Source of the DNA: JANPBY01 sp963805505
GTDB taxonomy: Bacteria > Actinomycetota > Actinomycetes > DATJPE01
Direction of reading: 5' to 3'
Length of the DNA: 64,000 bases
Assembly (NCBI GenBank): GCA_963805505.1
Contig: CAWDUP010000007.1
Coordinates: 310,001 to 374,000 of the forward strand
In this document: piece by piece, positions 1 to 7,486 of the stretch
Position numbering within the stretch: the first letter of the stretch is position 1
Layout of the letters: the number at the start of each line of letters is the position of its first letter
Translations under genes and position numbers: made by a program
The notes under the pieces: generated by a model
Told to the model about the DNA's origin: nothing
Databases searched by the model: none
The model's input: only the letters and a program-made list of their open reading frames with translations

Positions 1-75
1 CTTCGGGAGGACGGCATGCACAAGGTGGCCCTCGGGGTCACGTCCATCGAAGAGATTCTGCGCGTCGTGGTCTGA
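1..75 (+). CDS. pilB: Type IV pilus assembly ATPase PilB (GspE family), C-terminal end only
   Basis: The first 24 codons of the window read in frame 1 to a TGA and end with LGVTSIEEILRVVV. This matches the usual last residues of GspE/PilB extension ATPases (GxTTxEEVLRV). PilB powers pilus extension from the cytoplasmic face of the inner-membrane platform. The gene is cut by the window edge, so its Walker motifs are not visible. The call rests on this short tail plus the directly following pilT and pilC. Confidence 0.75.
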   Translation, partial: LREDGMHKVALGVTSIEEILRVVV

Positions 76-193
76 CCGCGGTGAAGTGCCGACAGGCAGC
101 GGATCAGGCCGTACGGCTCAAGCCGTGCCCAGCCTGGGCCGATGGCAGGACGAGGGGTTCGCAGAGTGCGAACCTCCGACGAAGGGGGCAAGA

Positions 194-1783
194 GTGGAGA
201 CCACCGGATTCGGCGGGTCCTCGCCCGAACAGAACGGCACTGAGCCGTCGTCCGCGCCGGCCAGCACGGTGACCGCGTTCGCGCCGTCCCCGCTCGACCC
301 CGAGTGGCGTCCGGAGTCCGAGGGCTCCGCGTCGCCGACCAACGACTCGTCGCCAACGACTGCGCCAGAGTCGGCAGCAGCTCCGGCGCACGCCGTGGTC
401 CAGCCTGCTCCTGCGGTCGCGGTCCCCGCCCTCGCCCCGGCGGCACCCGATGCACCACCGGCGGAGGCTCCGAGCGCACCCGCGGCGGAAGCCGCCGCCG
501 GCACCAGCATCACCGTGTCTCTCGCTCCGATGGCTGAGGTGTCCACGCCTGCTCCGCTCGCTGAACCGGTCGAGGTTCCTGCGCAGCCGGAGACGGCCGC
601 GTTGCCCTCGGCCAGCGCTCCCAGCGAGGCGTCCGCCGATGCGGTGGCGCTAGCCGAGACCGAGGCGTTCGAGGGCGCGTACGGCCGCGCGACCACCGAA
701 GAGCAGGTGACCGACACCGACCTGAGCCTCCACGACCTCCTGGGGCTGGTGCTCGACAAGGGTGCCTCCGACCTTCACCTGACCACCGGCTCTCGTCCGC
801 AGATCCGCTTGCACGGCCACCTGATGCCGCTCGAGGACTACCCCGAGCTCACGCCGTCGGTGATCCAGCGGGTCATGTATGCCGCGATCACTCAGCGGCA
901 GCGGGAGAAGTTCGAGGAGAAGCTCGAGCTCGACTTCGCCTACTCGGTGCCGGGCAAGGCGCGTTTCCGCGTCAACCTCTACCGGCAGCGGGACTCCCTG
1001 GGTGCGGCGTTCCGCCTCATCCCCTTCGAGATCAAGAAGCTCGAGGACCTCGGGATTCCGCCGTCGGTCGCCAACTTTGCGATGCTGCCGCGCGGCTTCG
1101 TGCTCGTGACCGGACCGACCGGCTCCGGAAAGTCCACGACCCTGGCTGCTCTCGTCGACCTCGCCAACCGCCAGCGTCGCGACCACATCATGACCGTCGA
1201 GGACCCGATCGAGTTCCTGCATACCCACCAGTCGTGCGTGGTCAACCAGCGCGAGGTGGGGGAGGACACGCATTCCTTCGAGAACGCCCTTAAGCACGTG
1301 CTGCGTCAGGACCCCGACATCATCCTGGTCGGTGAGATGCGTGACCTCGAGACCATCTCCGTCGCGCTGACCGCGGCCGAGACCGGCCACCTCGTCTTCG
1401 CCACGCTGCACACCCAGGATGCGGCGCAGACCATCGACCGCATCATCGACGTGTTCCCGCCCCACCAGCAGCAGCAGGTGCGCGTCCAGCTCGCCGGCTC
1501 GCTGCAGGGTGTCGTGTGTCAGACCCTTGCCCGCACCGTCGACGGCCGCGGCCGCGCGGTGGCGACCGAGGTTCTCGTGGCCACGCCGGCCATCCGCAAC
1601 CTGGTGCGCGAAGGAAAGACCCACCAGATCTACTCGGCCATGCAGGCCGGGGCACAGCACGGCATGCACACCCTTGACCAGCACCTGGCAGAGCTGGTCA
1701 AGCGAGGCAAGATCACCTACGAGGTGGGCCTCGAGAAGTGCCACCACATCGAGGACTTCAACCGGCTCACCGGCCGGGGCTGA
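194..1783 (+). CDS. pilT: Type IV pilus twitching motility ATPase PilT with long Pro/Ala-rich N-terminal extension
   Basis: Retraction ATPase of the type IV pilus. The core starts near residue 175 (SLHDLLGLVLDKGASDLHL). It carries a Walker A motif GPTGSGKST near residue 307, an Asp box, Walker B DIILVGEMRD near 373, and the His box GHLVFATLHT near 398. The family is normally about 350-380 aa. Here about 175 residues of Pro/Ala/Glu-rich, low-complexity sequence precede the core. I chose GTG 194 because AGGGGG lies a few bases upstream. An in-frame GTG at 86 would add 36 residues but has no clear ribosome site. The gene follows pilB and precedes pilC, apparently in one operon. ATPase function is well supported; the role of the extension is unknown. 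Confidence 0.93.
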   Translation: METTGFGGSSPEQNGTEPSSAPASTVTAFAPSPLDPEWRPESEGSASPTNDSSPTTAPESAAAPAHAVVQPAPAVAVPALAPAAPDAPPAEAPSAPAAEAAAGTSITVSLAPMAEVSTPAPLAEPVEVPAQPETAALPSASAPSEASADAVALAETEAFEGAYGRATTEEQVTDTDLSLHDLLGLVLDKGASDLHLTTGSRPQIRLHGHLMPLEDYPELTPSVIQRVMYAAITQRQREKFEEKLELDFAYSVPGKARFRVNLYRQRDSLGAAFRLIPFEIKKLEDLGIPPSVANFAMLPRGFVLVTGPTGSGKSTTLAALVDLANRQRRDHIMTVEDPIEFLHTHQSCVVNQREVGEDTHSFENALKHVLRQDPDIILVGEMRDLETISVALTAAETGHLVFATLHTQDAAQTIDRIIDVFPPHQQQQVRVQLAGSLQGVVCQTLARTVDGRGRAVATEVLVATPAIRNLVREGKTHQIYSAMQAGAQHGMHTLDQHLAELVKRGKITYEVGLEKCHHIEDFNRLTGRG

Positions 1784-1794
1784 GAGGCGTAGCC

Positions 1795-3021
1795 ATGGCA
1801 GCGACTGCAACCTTCCAGTACTCGGTGCGCGACCGCGCCGGGAAGATGGTGTCGGGCAAGATCGACGCCGACTCTCCCGGAGCCGTAGCCACCAAGCTCA
1901 AGTCGATGGGCTACGCCCCGGTCACCATCTCCGAGGTCAAGACCTCCGGGATGTCGACCGAGCTGTCCTTGCCGAAGCTCGGCTCCAAGGTCAAGCTCAA
2001 GGAACTGGCGATCTTCTCGCGGCAGTTCGCCACGATGATCAACTCCGGGCTCTCGCTCCTGCGTGGTCTGTCGATCCTCGAGCAGCAGACCGAGAGCAAG
2101 GAGCTCGGCAAGGCGCTCACCGAGGTGCGGCAGGACGTCGAGGCCGGCACCGCGCTGTCCATGGCGTTCGGCAAGCACCCAACGATCTTCCCGCCGCTGA
2201 TGGTCAACATGACCCGCGCCGGCGAGATCGGCGGCTTCCTCGACTCGGTCATGCTGCAGATCGCCGCCAACTACGAGGCCGAGGTCAAGCTCCGAGGCAA
2301 GGTCAAGGCAGCCATGACCTACCCGGTCGTGGTGTTCTGCATGGCCATCCTCGCGGTCATCGGCATGCTGCTGTTCGTCGTTCCAACGTTTGCGAAGCTG
2401 TTCTCCGACCTCGGTGGTGAGTTGCCGGCGCCAACGCGAGTGCTCATCTTCATGTCCGACGTGCTCAAGCACTGGGCGCCGGTGCTCGTCGTCGCGCTGA
2501 TCGCGCTCTACATCGCGTGGACCAAGGTGCGGCACACCGAGAAGTACGCCCGGATCGTCGACCCCTGGAAACTCAAGATGCCGGTCTTCGGCAGCCTCTT
2601 CCAGCGGATCGCTCTGGCTCGCTTCGCCCGCAACCTGGGCACGATGATGAGCTCCGGCGTGCCGATCCTGCAGAGCCTCGACATCGTGGCGGACACCACC
2701 GGCAACGTGGTCATCGGCGACGCGGTTCGCGACGTGCAGGAAAGTGTCCGGCGCGGCGAGAGCCTGTCCGCACCTCTCTCGATGCACCCGGTCTTTCCTC
2801 CCATGGTGGTCCAGATGATGGCTGTCGGTGAGGACACCGGCGCTCTCGACACCATGCTGCACAAGATCTCGGAGTTCTATGACCAAGAGGTCGAGGCGAC
2901 CACCGAGTCGCTGACTGCCTTGATCGAACCGCTGATGATCGCCTTCCTCGGCGCCGTCGTCGGGTCGATGATCATCGCTCTCTACATGCCGATCTTCAAG
3001 ATCTTCGACCTGATCAAGTAG
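1795..3021 (+). CDS. pilC: Type IV pilus inner-membrane platform protein PilC (GspF family)
   Basis: Polytopic platform protein that couples the PilB/PilT motors to pilin assembly. The 408-aa length is typical. It begins MAATATFQYSVRDRAGKMVSG, followed by two T2SSF domains (about residues 65-190 and 270-395), each with the helical pattern of the family. Hydrophobic segments occur near 170-200, 220-245 and at the C-terminus (FLGAVVGSMIIALYMPIF). ATG 1795 is preceded by GAGAGG. An upstream in-frame extension would overlap pilT and looks unnecessary. A strong hairpin follows the gene, so the pilB-pilT-pilC transcript probably ends there. Confidence 0.93.
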   Translation: MAATATFQYSVRDRAGKMVSGKIDADSPGAVATKLKSMGYAPVTISEVKTSGMSTELSLPKLGSKVKLKELAIFSRQFATMINSGLSLLRGLSILEQQTESKELGKALTEVRQDVEAGTALSMAFGKHPTIFPPLMVNMTRAGEIGGFLDSVMLQIAANYEAEVKLRGKVKAAMTYPVVVFCMAILAVIGMLLFVVPTFAKLFSDLGGELPAPTRVLIFMSDVLKHWAPVLVVALIALYIAWTKVRHTEKYARIVDPWKLKMPVFGSLFQRIALARFARNLGTMMSSGVPILQSLDIVADTTGNVVIGDAVRDVQESVRRGESLSAPLSMHPVFPPMVVQMMAVGEDTGALDTMLHKISEFYDQEVEATTESLTALIEPLMIAFLGAVVGSMIIALYMPIFKIFDLIK

Positions 3022-3047
3022 ATCCGCACCAGCTGCCAGACGAACTT

Positions 3048-3082
3048 CGGCTCGGTCGTCACCCCGCGTGACGGCCGAGCCG
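3048..3082 (+). terminator. Hairpin terminator after pilC
   Basis: The 15-nt arms CGGCTCGGTCGTCAC (3048-3062) and GTGACGGCCGAGCCG (3068-3082) pair with one G-T wobble around a 5-nt loop and are followed by the T-rich tail ttgtcatt. It begins 26 nt after the pilC stop and separates the motor genes from the pilin genes. Confidence 0.75.
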
Positions 3083-3206
3083 TTGTCATTGTCCCGATCG
3101 AGCTTCGCCCGTCCGGGTGAAGTCTGATCGTGGAGCGGTTTCGCTGCTGCTAGTTCCTCAAGTCGCCACCGTGGGTGACCGAAATCTCAACTGTCAACGA
3201 GCTCCA

Positions 3207-3295
3207 CGGCCAGAAACGGCACACCCGTCGTGAGGCGGGGTCGCAAAGCAAGGGGACCTGCGGGCGTGCAGGCCAGCCCAGCTGCCTCGGTCGAG
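3207..3295 (+). promoter_or_regulatory. Class I cyclic-di-GMP riboswitch (GEMM-I) candidate upstream of the first prepilin
   Basis: The sequence fits the c-di-GMP-I aptamer in order. GGCACACC (3218-3225) matches the conserved GGCAAACC. Helix P2 is cccgtc/ggcggg (3224-3229, 3234-3239) closed by a GTGA tetraloop of the GNRA type. The hallmark CGCAAAGC lies at 3242-3249. Helix P3 is cctgc/gcagg (3257-3261, 3268-3272), followed by AGCCCAGCTGCC (3275-3286) where the family has AGCxGGGTTxCC. A closing P1 of CGGCC (3207-3211) with GGTCG (3289-3293) is possible. The positions equivalent to the ligand-binding G20, A47 and C92 of the Vc2 RNA are G3219, A3245 and C3285; G at position 20 favours c-di-GMP over cAMP-GMP. 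The aptamer lies about 80 nt before the prepilin start and was identified by eye. Confidence 0.75.
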
Positions 3296-3363
3296 AACCA
3301 GCACCAACGGTTCTCAAGAGGGGGGATCTGCCGGTGTGGCTCACCGAATCGTTCCGAAGGGGA
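3293..3363 (+). promoter_or_regulatory. Possible expression platform between aptamer and prepilin start
   Basis: Immediately after the aptamer a hairpin GAGAACC / GGTTCTC (3293-3299, 3309-3315) touches the last base of the putative P1 3' strand, so the two could compete. Further down, the ribosome site AAGGGG before ATG 3372 lies in the loop and 3' arm of a small hairpin, GTTCC-gaagg-GGAAC. No U-run follows either hairpin, so control would more likely be on translation than on termination. This is inference from pairing only. Confidence 0.35.
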
Positions 3364-3371
3364 ACACTCGC

Positions 3372-3799
3372 ATGATCGCTCGCATCCGCAAGTCGATCGA
3401 GGAGAAGGACCAGGGCTTCACCCTGATCGAGCTCCTGGTCGTCATCATCATCATCGGCATCCTTGCCGCCATCGCGATTCCGGTCTTCCTGAACCAGCGG
3501 AAGAAGGCTGTGGAGCTCGTCCATGAAGTCTGACCTCCGCACCGTGGCCACCACGGAGGAGACCTACTTCGTCGACAACCAGGCGTACGACGCTGTGGCC
3601 GGCGCGACCGGCACTGCTGACCGTCGGCGCGAACGACACGGCAACGCTGTCGACCGGCAACGGCTCACGGTCACCGCACGGCACGCTGACGGCGACGGCG
3701 TACTGCATCGAGGCGACGCAACGCCAAGGGCGACCCAGCGACTGGGTACTACATCAGTGCACGCTGGCGGCGCTCGCTGCCGGCGCGACCGTGCTCTGA
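3372..3799 (+). pseudogene. pilA: Type IV major prepilin (PilA-like), interrupted by at least four frameshifts
   Basis: The N-terminus is a textbook class III leader and pilin helix: MIARIRKSIEEKDQG, then FTLIELLVVIIIIGILAAIA, with the cleavage Gly15/Phe16 and Glu at +5. The frame opened at ATG 3372 stops at 3533 after only 53 residues. The next frame (from 3523) continues plausibly with MKSDLRTVATTEETYFVDNQ. A third frame (from about 3620) gives TVGANDTATLSTGNG and GTLTATAYCIEAT. The first frame returns with NAKGDPATGYYIS, and a final switch ends at TGA 3799 with CTLAALAAGATVL. Joined, these give about 140 aa, a normal size for an actinobacterial PilA. Either the gene is decayed or the assembly is locally wrong; most apparent lesions are +1 insertions. 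Confidence 0.8.
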
Positions 3800-3855
3800 G
3801 TCACGCACACGAGTGGGTCGGACCGTAAGGTGCCAGCCCTCGTCGTCGCACGCGA

Positions 3856-3886
3856 GGGGTCGGACCCGAAAGGGTCCGGCCCTTTC
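3856..3886 (+). terminator. Hairpin terminator after the first prepilin
   Basis: GGGTCGGACCC (3857-3867), loop GAAA, then GGGTCCGGCCC (3872-3882), followed by TTTCGC. Eleven pairs with G-T wobbles and a short T tract are consistent with an intrinsic terminator or processing hairpin between the two prepilin genes. It would let the first prepilin be expressed more strongly than its neighbours. Confidence 0.65.
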
Positions 3887-3967
3887 GCATGTCGTCCTTC
3901 GGACGGCCCAACAGTGACGGCTCGAGGTGTCGATACCGGAAGGACACCGATTCCCGAGGGGGAGGAC

Positions 3968-4420
3968 ATGACATCGAGACACCGGGCCACGGGCCGGCGC
4001 AGGATCGTGACGAAGGCTTCACGTTGATCGAGCTGTTGGTCGTCATCATCATCATTGGCATTCTGGCGGCGATCGCGATCCCGATGTTTCTTGAGCCAGC
4101 GAGAGAAGGTCCTTCGACGCGGCGATGCACAATCAGACATCCGCAACCTGGCCCAGTTCGAAGAGACCTGTCTGGCTGGAGGTCTCGAGTACGCACCGTT
4201 CGCCGAACTGCGAGCGGATGCCTATGACCGTTCGCCGACCAAGAACGTCACGCTGCACGATCACCAAGGTCGGGGCGGATGGCTATTGCCTCAGCGCCAA
4301 ACACTCCGGCTCGCCACGACCTGGTACTACGACAGCCAGGCCGGCGGGCATGCAGGACAAGGGCGACCGCGGCTGCCCCGTCACGACAGTGGGGTCGCCG
4401 GCGGGTCCGTCACCGGCTGA
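3968..4420 (+). pseudogene. Second type IV prepilin, interrupted by several frameshifts
   Basis: ATG 3968 follows GGGGGAGG and opens MTSRHRATGRRRIVTK, but that frame stops at 4027. The pilin core DEGFTLIELLVVIIIIGILAAIAIPMFL lies in the next frame (4009 onward). After MFL the frame changes again: the pilin-like SQREKVL and SDIRNLAQFEETCLAGG are read in the frame ending at 4420. CTITKVGADGYCLSAKHSGS lies in a further frame (about 4242-4300), WYYDSQAGG returns to the previous one, and DKGDRGCPVTTVGSPAG switches again. Joined, the gene would encode about 145 aa. It appears to be a paralogue of the preceding prepilin in the same broken condition. Confidence 0.75.
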
Positions 4421-4513
4421 ACTCAGACGTCGGCGGTGGCGCGGCCCGCTCAAGACGGGGTCCGGCGCGCGCCGACAAGACATCAGGCGCAATCACGTAG
4501 CAGAGGGTGGGAC

Positions 4514-6799
4514 ATGCGCGCATTCCGGCACGCGAGGCACGGTCGGGCAACCGGCGACGGGGGATTCACGCTGATCGAGGTCATCGTGTCCCTCGTGCTG
4601 CTCAGCCTCATCATGAGCGCGGTCACCACGTTGTTCATCCGCTCGCAGAAGTCCTCGGTCGGTCTCCAGGACCGCCAGGCGGCCGTGCCGGTCGCCACCC
4701 AAGCCATGGACATCGCACGGACGATCCCCGCTGCCCGCGACAGTGCGGGCAACAGCTCGCTCGTCGGTGGACGCACTCAGGCAGCGGTGACGGCCCAATG
4801 GGCCTCGGTCGCGGGGCTGCCCGGAGTCGATCTGTCAGACACGTACGCGACCTGGGACACCACGGCGACGGCCGGCTCAACGCCGGTTCTGCCGCTTGCG
4901 ACGACCGTGCTCATTTCAGGCAAGGCTTATGACGTCAAGAGCCTGGTCGGCGTTTGCTACCGCGCCGATGTCGACAGCGACTGCCTCAAGCTCAGTGGCC
5001 AAGCCACTCCACCCGCGACCACTCCGGCCGGCCAGGTGTTGCTCTATCGAGTGATCATCGTGGTGTCGTTCAAGACTCCGGACGGTGGTTGCGCGTCAGG
5101 TTGCACCTACGTGACCTCGACGTTGATCGATCCGTCTGCCGATCCGACCTTCAACACGAACGATGCGAGCATCCCGCCGCCGGTCGCGGTCGGCGACTCG
5201 GTGACCATCGATGCTGCCAGTCCAGGGGCAGTGCTCGGAATCAACGTCCTGAGCAACGACAGCGGAACGTTCACGACCTACCCGGTCGTCATCGCGATCC
5301 CGCCGGGCAAGGGCTCGGTGACCGTTGGTGGCACCGGCGTGGTGACCTACACCGCAAACAGTGGTGCTTCCGGGACGGACTACTTCACCTACTACCTCCG
5401 CGACGTCGCCGGCACGAAGTCAGCCGCCGCCACGGTCTCGATCACGATCAACCCGCGAGCCGGGGCAGATGGATTCACGACCGGCCAGGGCAAGTCCGTC
5501 ACCTACAACCTCAAGGGCAACGACGTCGGGACGTTCCCCACGACCGGGACGACCTGCATCACCATCACCAGTCCGCCGGCGCACGGAGCGGTCTCGCTGG
5601 GTACCTGCGGGAGCGTCACCTACACGCCGAGTGGCAGCTACAGCGGAACGGACTCGTTCCGCTATGTCATCACTGACACCTCAGCTTTGGACTCCAACGA
5701 GGTCACGGCAACCGTCACTGTCTATCCACCGCCTACAGCGGTCAACGACTCGGTGGTCGTCAACTCCGGGACCACCACCGGGATCGCTGTCCAGGGCAAC
5801 GACGTCACGCCGGCTGGATCGGCCACGACGTCGATCGTGAGCGGCCCGGCCAACGGAAGCGCGAGCGTCAGTGGCGCCAACATCAACTACACGGCGCCGA
5901 GCACGTTCTCGGGCACGACGTCCTTCACCTACAAGCTGACCGACGTCTACGGCAACAGCTCTTCGACCGCCACCGTCACGGTGGTCGTGAAGCCGACAGC
6001 CACCAACCTGCCTAGCAGCGGGACAGGAGTGGGCAAGTCGGTTGGCACGACCGTCAGCGGATACGTGAAGGGCTCCTTCTCTGGCACCTACGTCTCGGCA
6101 GTTAGTTCGGCTGGTGGCACCGTGACAGCCAGCGGAGGCAATCTGACCTACACGCCGAAGCCGGGCTACAGCGGGTCCGACACCATCACCTACACGGTGA
6201 CCGACACGTCTGGGCAGAAGGCTTCTGCCACCTGGGTCGTGACGGTGGCTGCCGCCCCGAACGCCGCTAACGACTCGGTCAGCATGCCGGGCGGATCAAC
6301 GGGCAGCATCAATGTCACCGCCAACGACTCGGTTCCGGGCGGTGTGGCGTCGGTCGCAGTCATCTCCGGGCCAACGTCTGGCTCGGCGACGGTGAGCGGG
6401 ATCAACGTCAACTACACCCCGGCTGCCGGTTTCTCGGGCACTGCCACCTTCACCTACCGGGTCACTGACACCTACGGCAACAGTGACACGGCGACGGTCA
6501 CGGTGAATGTGACGAAGCCGGCTGCCCCGTCGGGATCACCCGACAGCGTCACGGTTCAGCGGAACAAGACGATCAATATCGACGTCCTCGCCAATGACTC
6601 GTACCCCGGCGGGGTGAGCACCATCACGATCGTCACACCGCCCGGCAGCGGGACGGCGACCGTTCAAGGCTCAGGTACTGGCGCATACATCCAGTTCAAA
6701 GCTGCCAACAATGGGACCGACCGCTGGCTGGAATACACGATCACCGACACCTACGGTCAAACCTCAGCGCCGATCCGCGTCACGCTGGTGGTGACCTGA
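4514..6799 (+). CDS. Giant prepilin-like protein (PilV-type leader) with six tandem Ig-like repeats
   Basis: 761 aa. The leader MRAFRHARHGRATGDGG is followed by FTLIEVIVSLVLLSLIMSAV, a class III cleavage site (Gly17/Phe18) with Glu at +5, so PilD should process it and the pilus should carry it. Residues up to about 215 resemble a minor pilin head. From about 220 on there are six repeats of roughly 85-90 residues of the Big_9/cadherin-like type, each with the pattern DSVxV...NDxxP...ISGPxxGSxxVxGxxxxYTPxxxFSGTxxFTYxxTDxYG. This architecture suggests a surface-exposed adhesive or stalk-like minor pilin. ATG 4514 follows AGAGGGTGGG. The stop overlaps the next gene's ATG (TGATG), so the two are translationally coupled. 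The reading frame is intact, unlike the two prepilins before it. Confidence 0.85.
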   Translation: MRAFRHARHGRATGDGGFTLIEVIVSLVLLSLIMSAVTTLFIRSQKSSVGLQDRQAAVPVATQAMDIARTIPAARDSAGNSSLVGGRTQAAVTAQWASVAGLPGVDLSDTYATWDTTATAGSTPVLPLATTVLISGKAYDVKSLVGVCYRADVDSDCLKLSGQATPPATTPAGQVLLYRVIIVVSFKTPDGGCASGCTYVTSTLIDPSADPTFNTNDASIPPPVAVGDSVTIDAASPGAVLGINVLSNDSGTFTTYPVVIAIPPGKGSVTVGGTGVVTYTANSGASGTDYFTYYLRDVAGTKSAAATVSITINPRAGADGFTTGQGKSVTYNLKGNDVGTFPTTGTTCITITSPPAHGAVSLGTCGSVTYTPSGSYSGTDSFRYVITDTSALDSNEVTATVTVYPPPTAVNDSVVVNSGTTTGIAVQGNDVTPAGSATTSIVSGPANGSASVSGANINYTAPSTFSGTTSFTYKLTDVYGNSSSTATVTVVVKPTATNLPSSGTGVGKSVGTTVSGYVKGSFSGTYVSAVSSAGGTVTASGGNLTYTPKPGYSGSDTITYTVTDTSGQKASATWVVTVAAAPNAANDSVSMPGGSTGSINVTANDSVPGGVASVAVISGPTSGSATVSGINVNYTPAAGFSGTATFTYRVTDTYGNSDTATVTVNVTKPAAPSGSPDSVTVQRNKTINIDVLANDSYPGGVSTITIVTPPGSGTATVQGSGTGAYIQFKAANNGTDRWLEYTITDTYGQTSAPIRVTLVVT

Positions 6800-7486
6800 T
6801 GCGAACCACAGGTAGCGGCATCACGGTGATCACGGTCATGCGCAGGCGCGTGCGTGTCTTCACCCGGCACGACCGGAACGACGGTGGCATGACGCTGATC
6901 GAGCTGCTCGTGGCCATGGGGTTGTTCACCATCTTGATCGGTGTCTTCATGTCCGGCGTGGCTGCGATGACGAGCGTCACCGTTCGCATCCAGGCGGCAG
7001 CCGACTCCAGCGACGAGGTCCGCCGGGCCTACCAGCGCCTCGACAAGCAGCTGCGCTACGCCGACGCGGTCAACCGGCCCGGCGTCGTGGCTGGCAAGCA
7101 GTACATCGAGTTCCGGAGTCCTGCGCCCGACGCGGCTTCGAGCCCGGTGTGCACGCAGTATCGGCTCAACGGGTCGGCGGACACGTTGGAGTACCGGACC
7201 TGGGACGACGCGGCAGGCGCGACAGCCACATCGTGGGCGGTAGTGGCGAGCAACGTGATGAACAACCCGGCCACCGAACCAGCCTTCACGTTCCTCCCGA
7301 CCGACGGTGACCACAACAAGCAGCGAGTCACCGTCTACCTCAAGGTCGAGAACAGCCCAGGGTGACGGCGGCGCTCTGCGCACCACATTCGTCGCTCTCA
7401 ACACGACGTCGACCACGAACACGGGCGTCGACGACGGACTGGGCAACAGCAAGTTCCCCGTCTGCAAGCAGGTGAGCCGGTCATGA
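6799..7486 (+). pseudogene. PilW-like minor prepilin with a single frameshift near its C-terminus
   Basis: Starts at ATG 6799, overlapping the stop of the previous gene. The leader ends at Gly30, followed by MTLIELLVAMGLFTILIGVF (Glu at +5), then a pilin head. The frame ends at 7365 after KVENSPG. The +1-shifted frame directly continues with GDGGALRTTFVALNTT and runs to a TGA at 7484-7486 that overlaps the next ATG (7483) as ATGA. One extra C in the run around 7358-7361 would explain the break (NSQGDGG instead of NSPG-stop). The overlap with the next gene shows that the shifted frame is the original C-terminus. With the indel removed the protein is about 228 aa. Confidence 0.75.

Noticed and set aside
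3800..3967. A second c-di-GMP riboswitch before the second prepilin
   Set aside because: No CGCAAAGC or P2/P3 pattern is present; the only structure there is the terminator hairpin.
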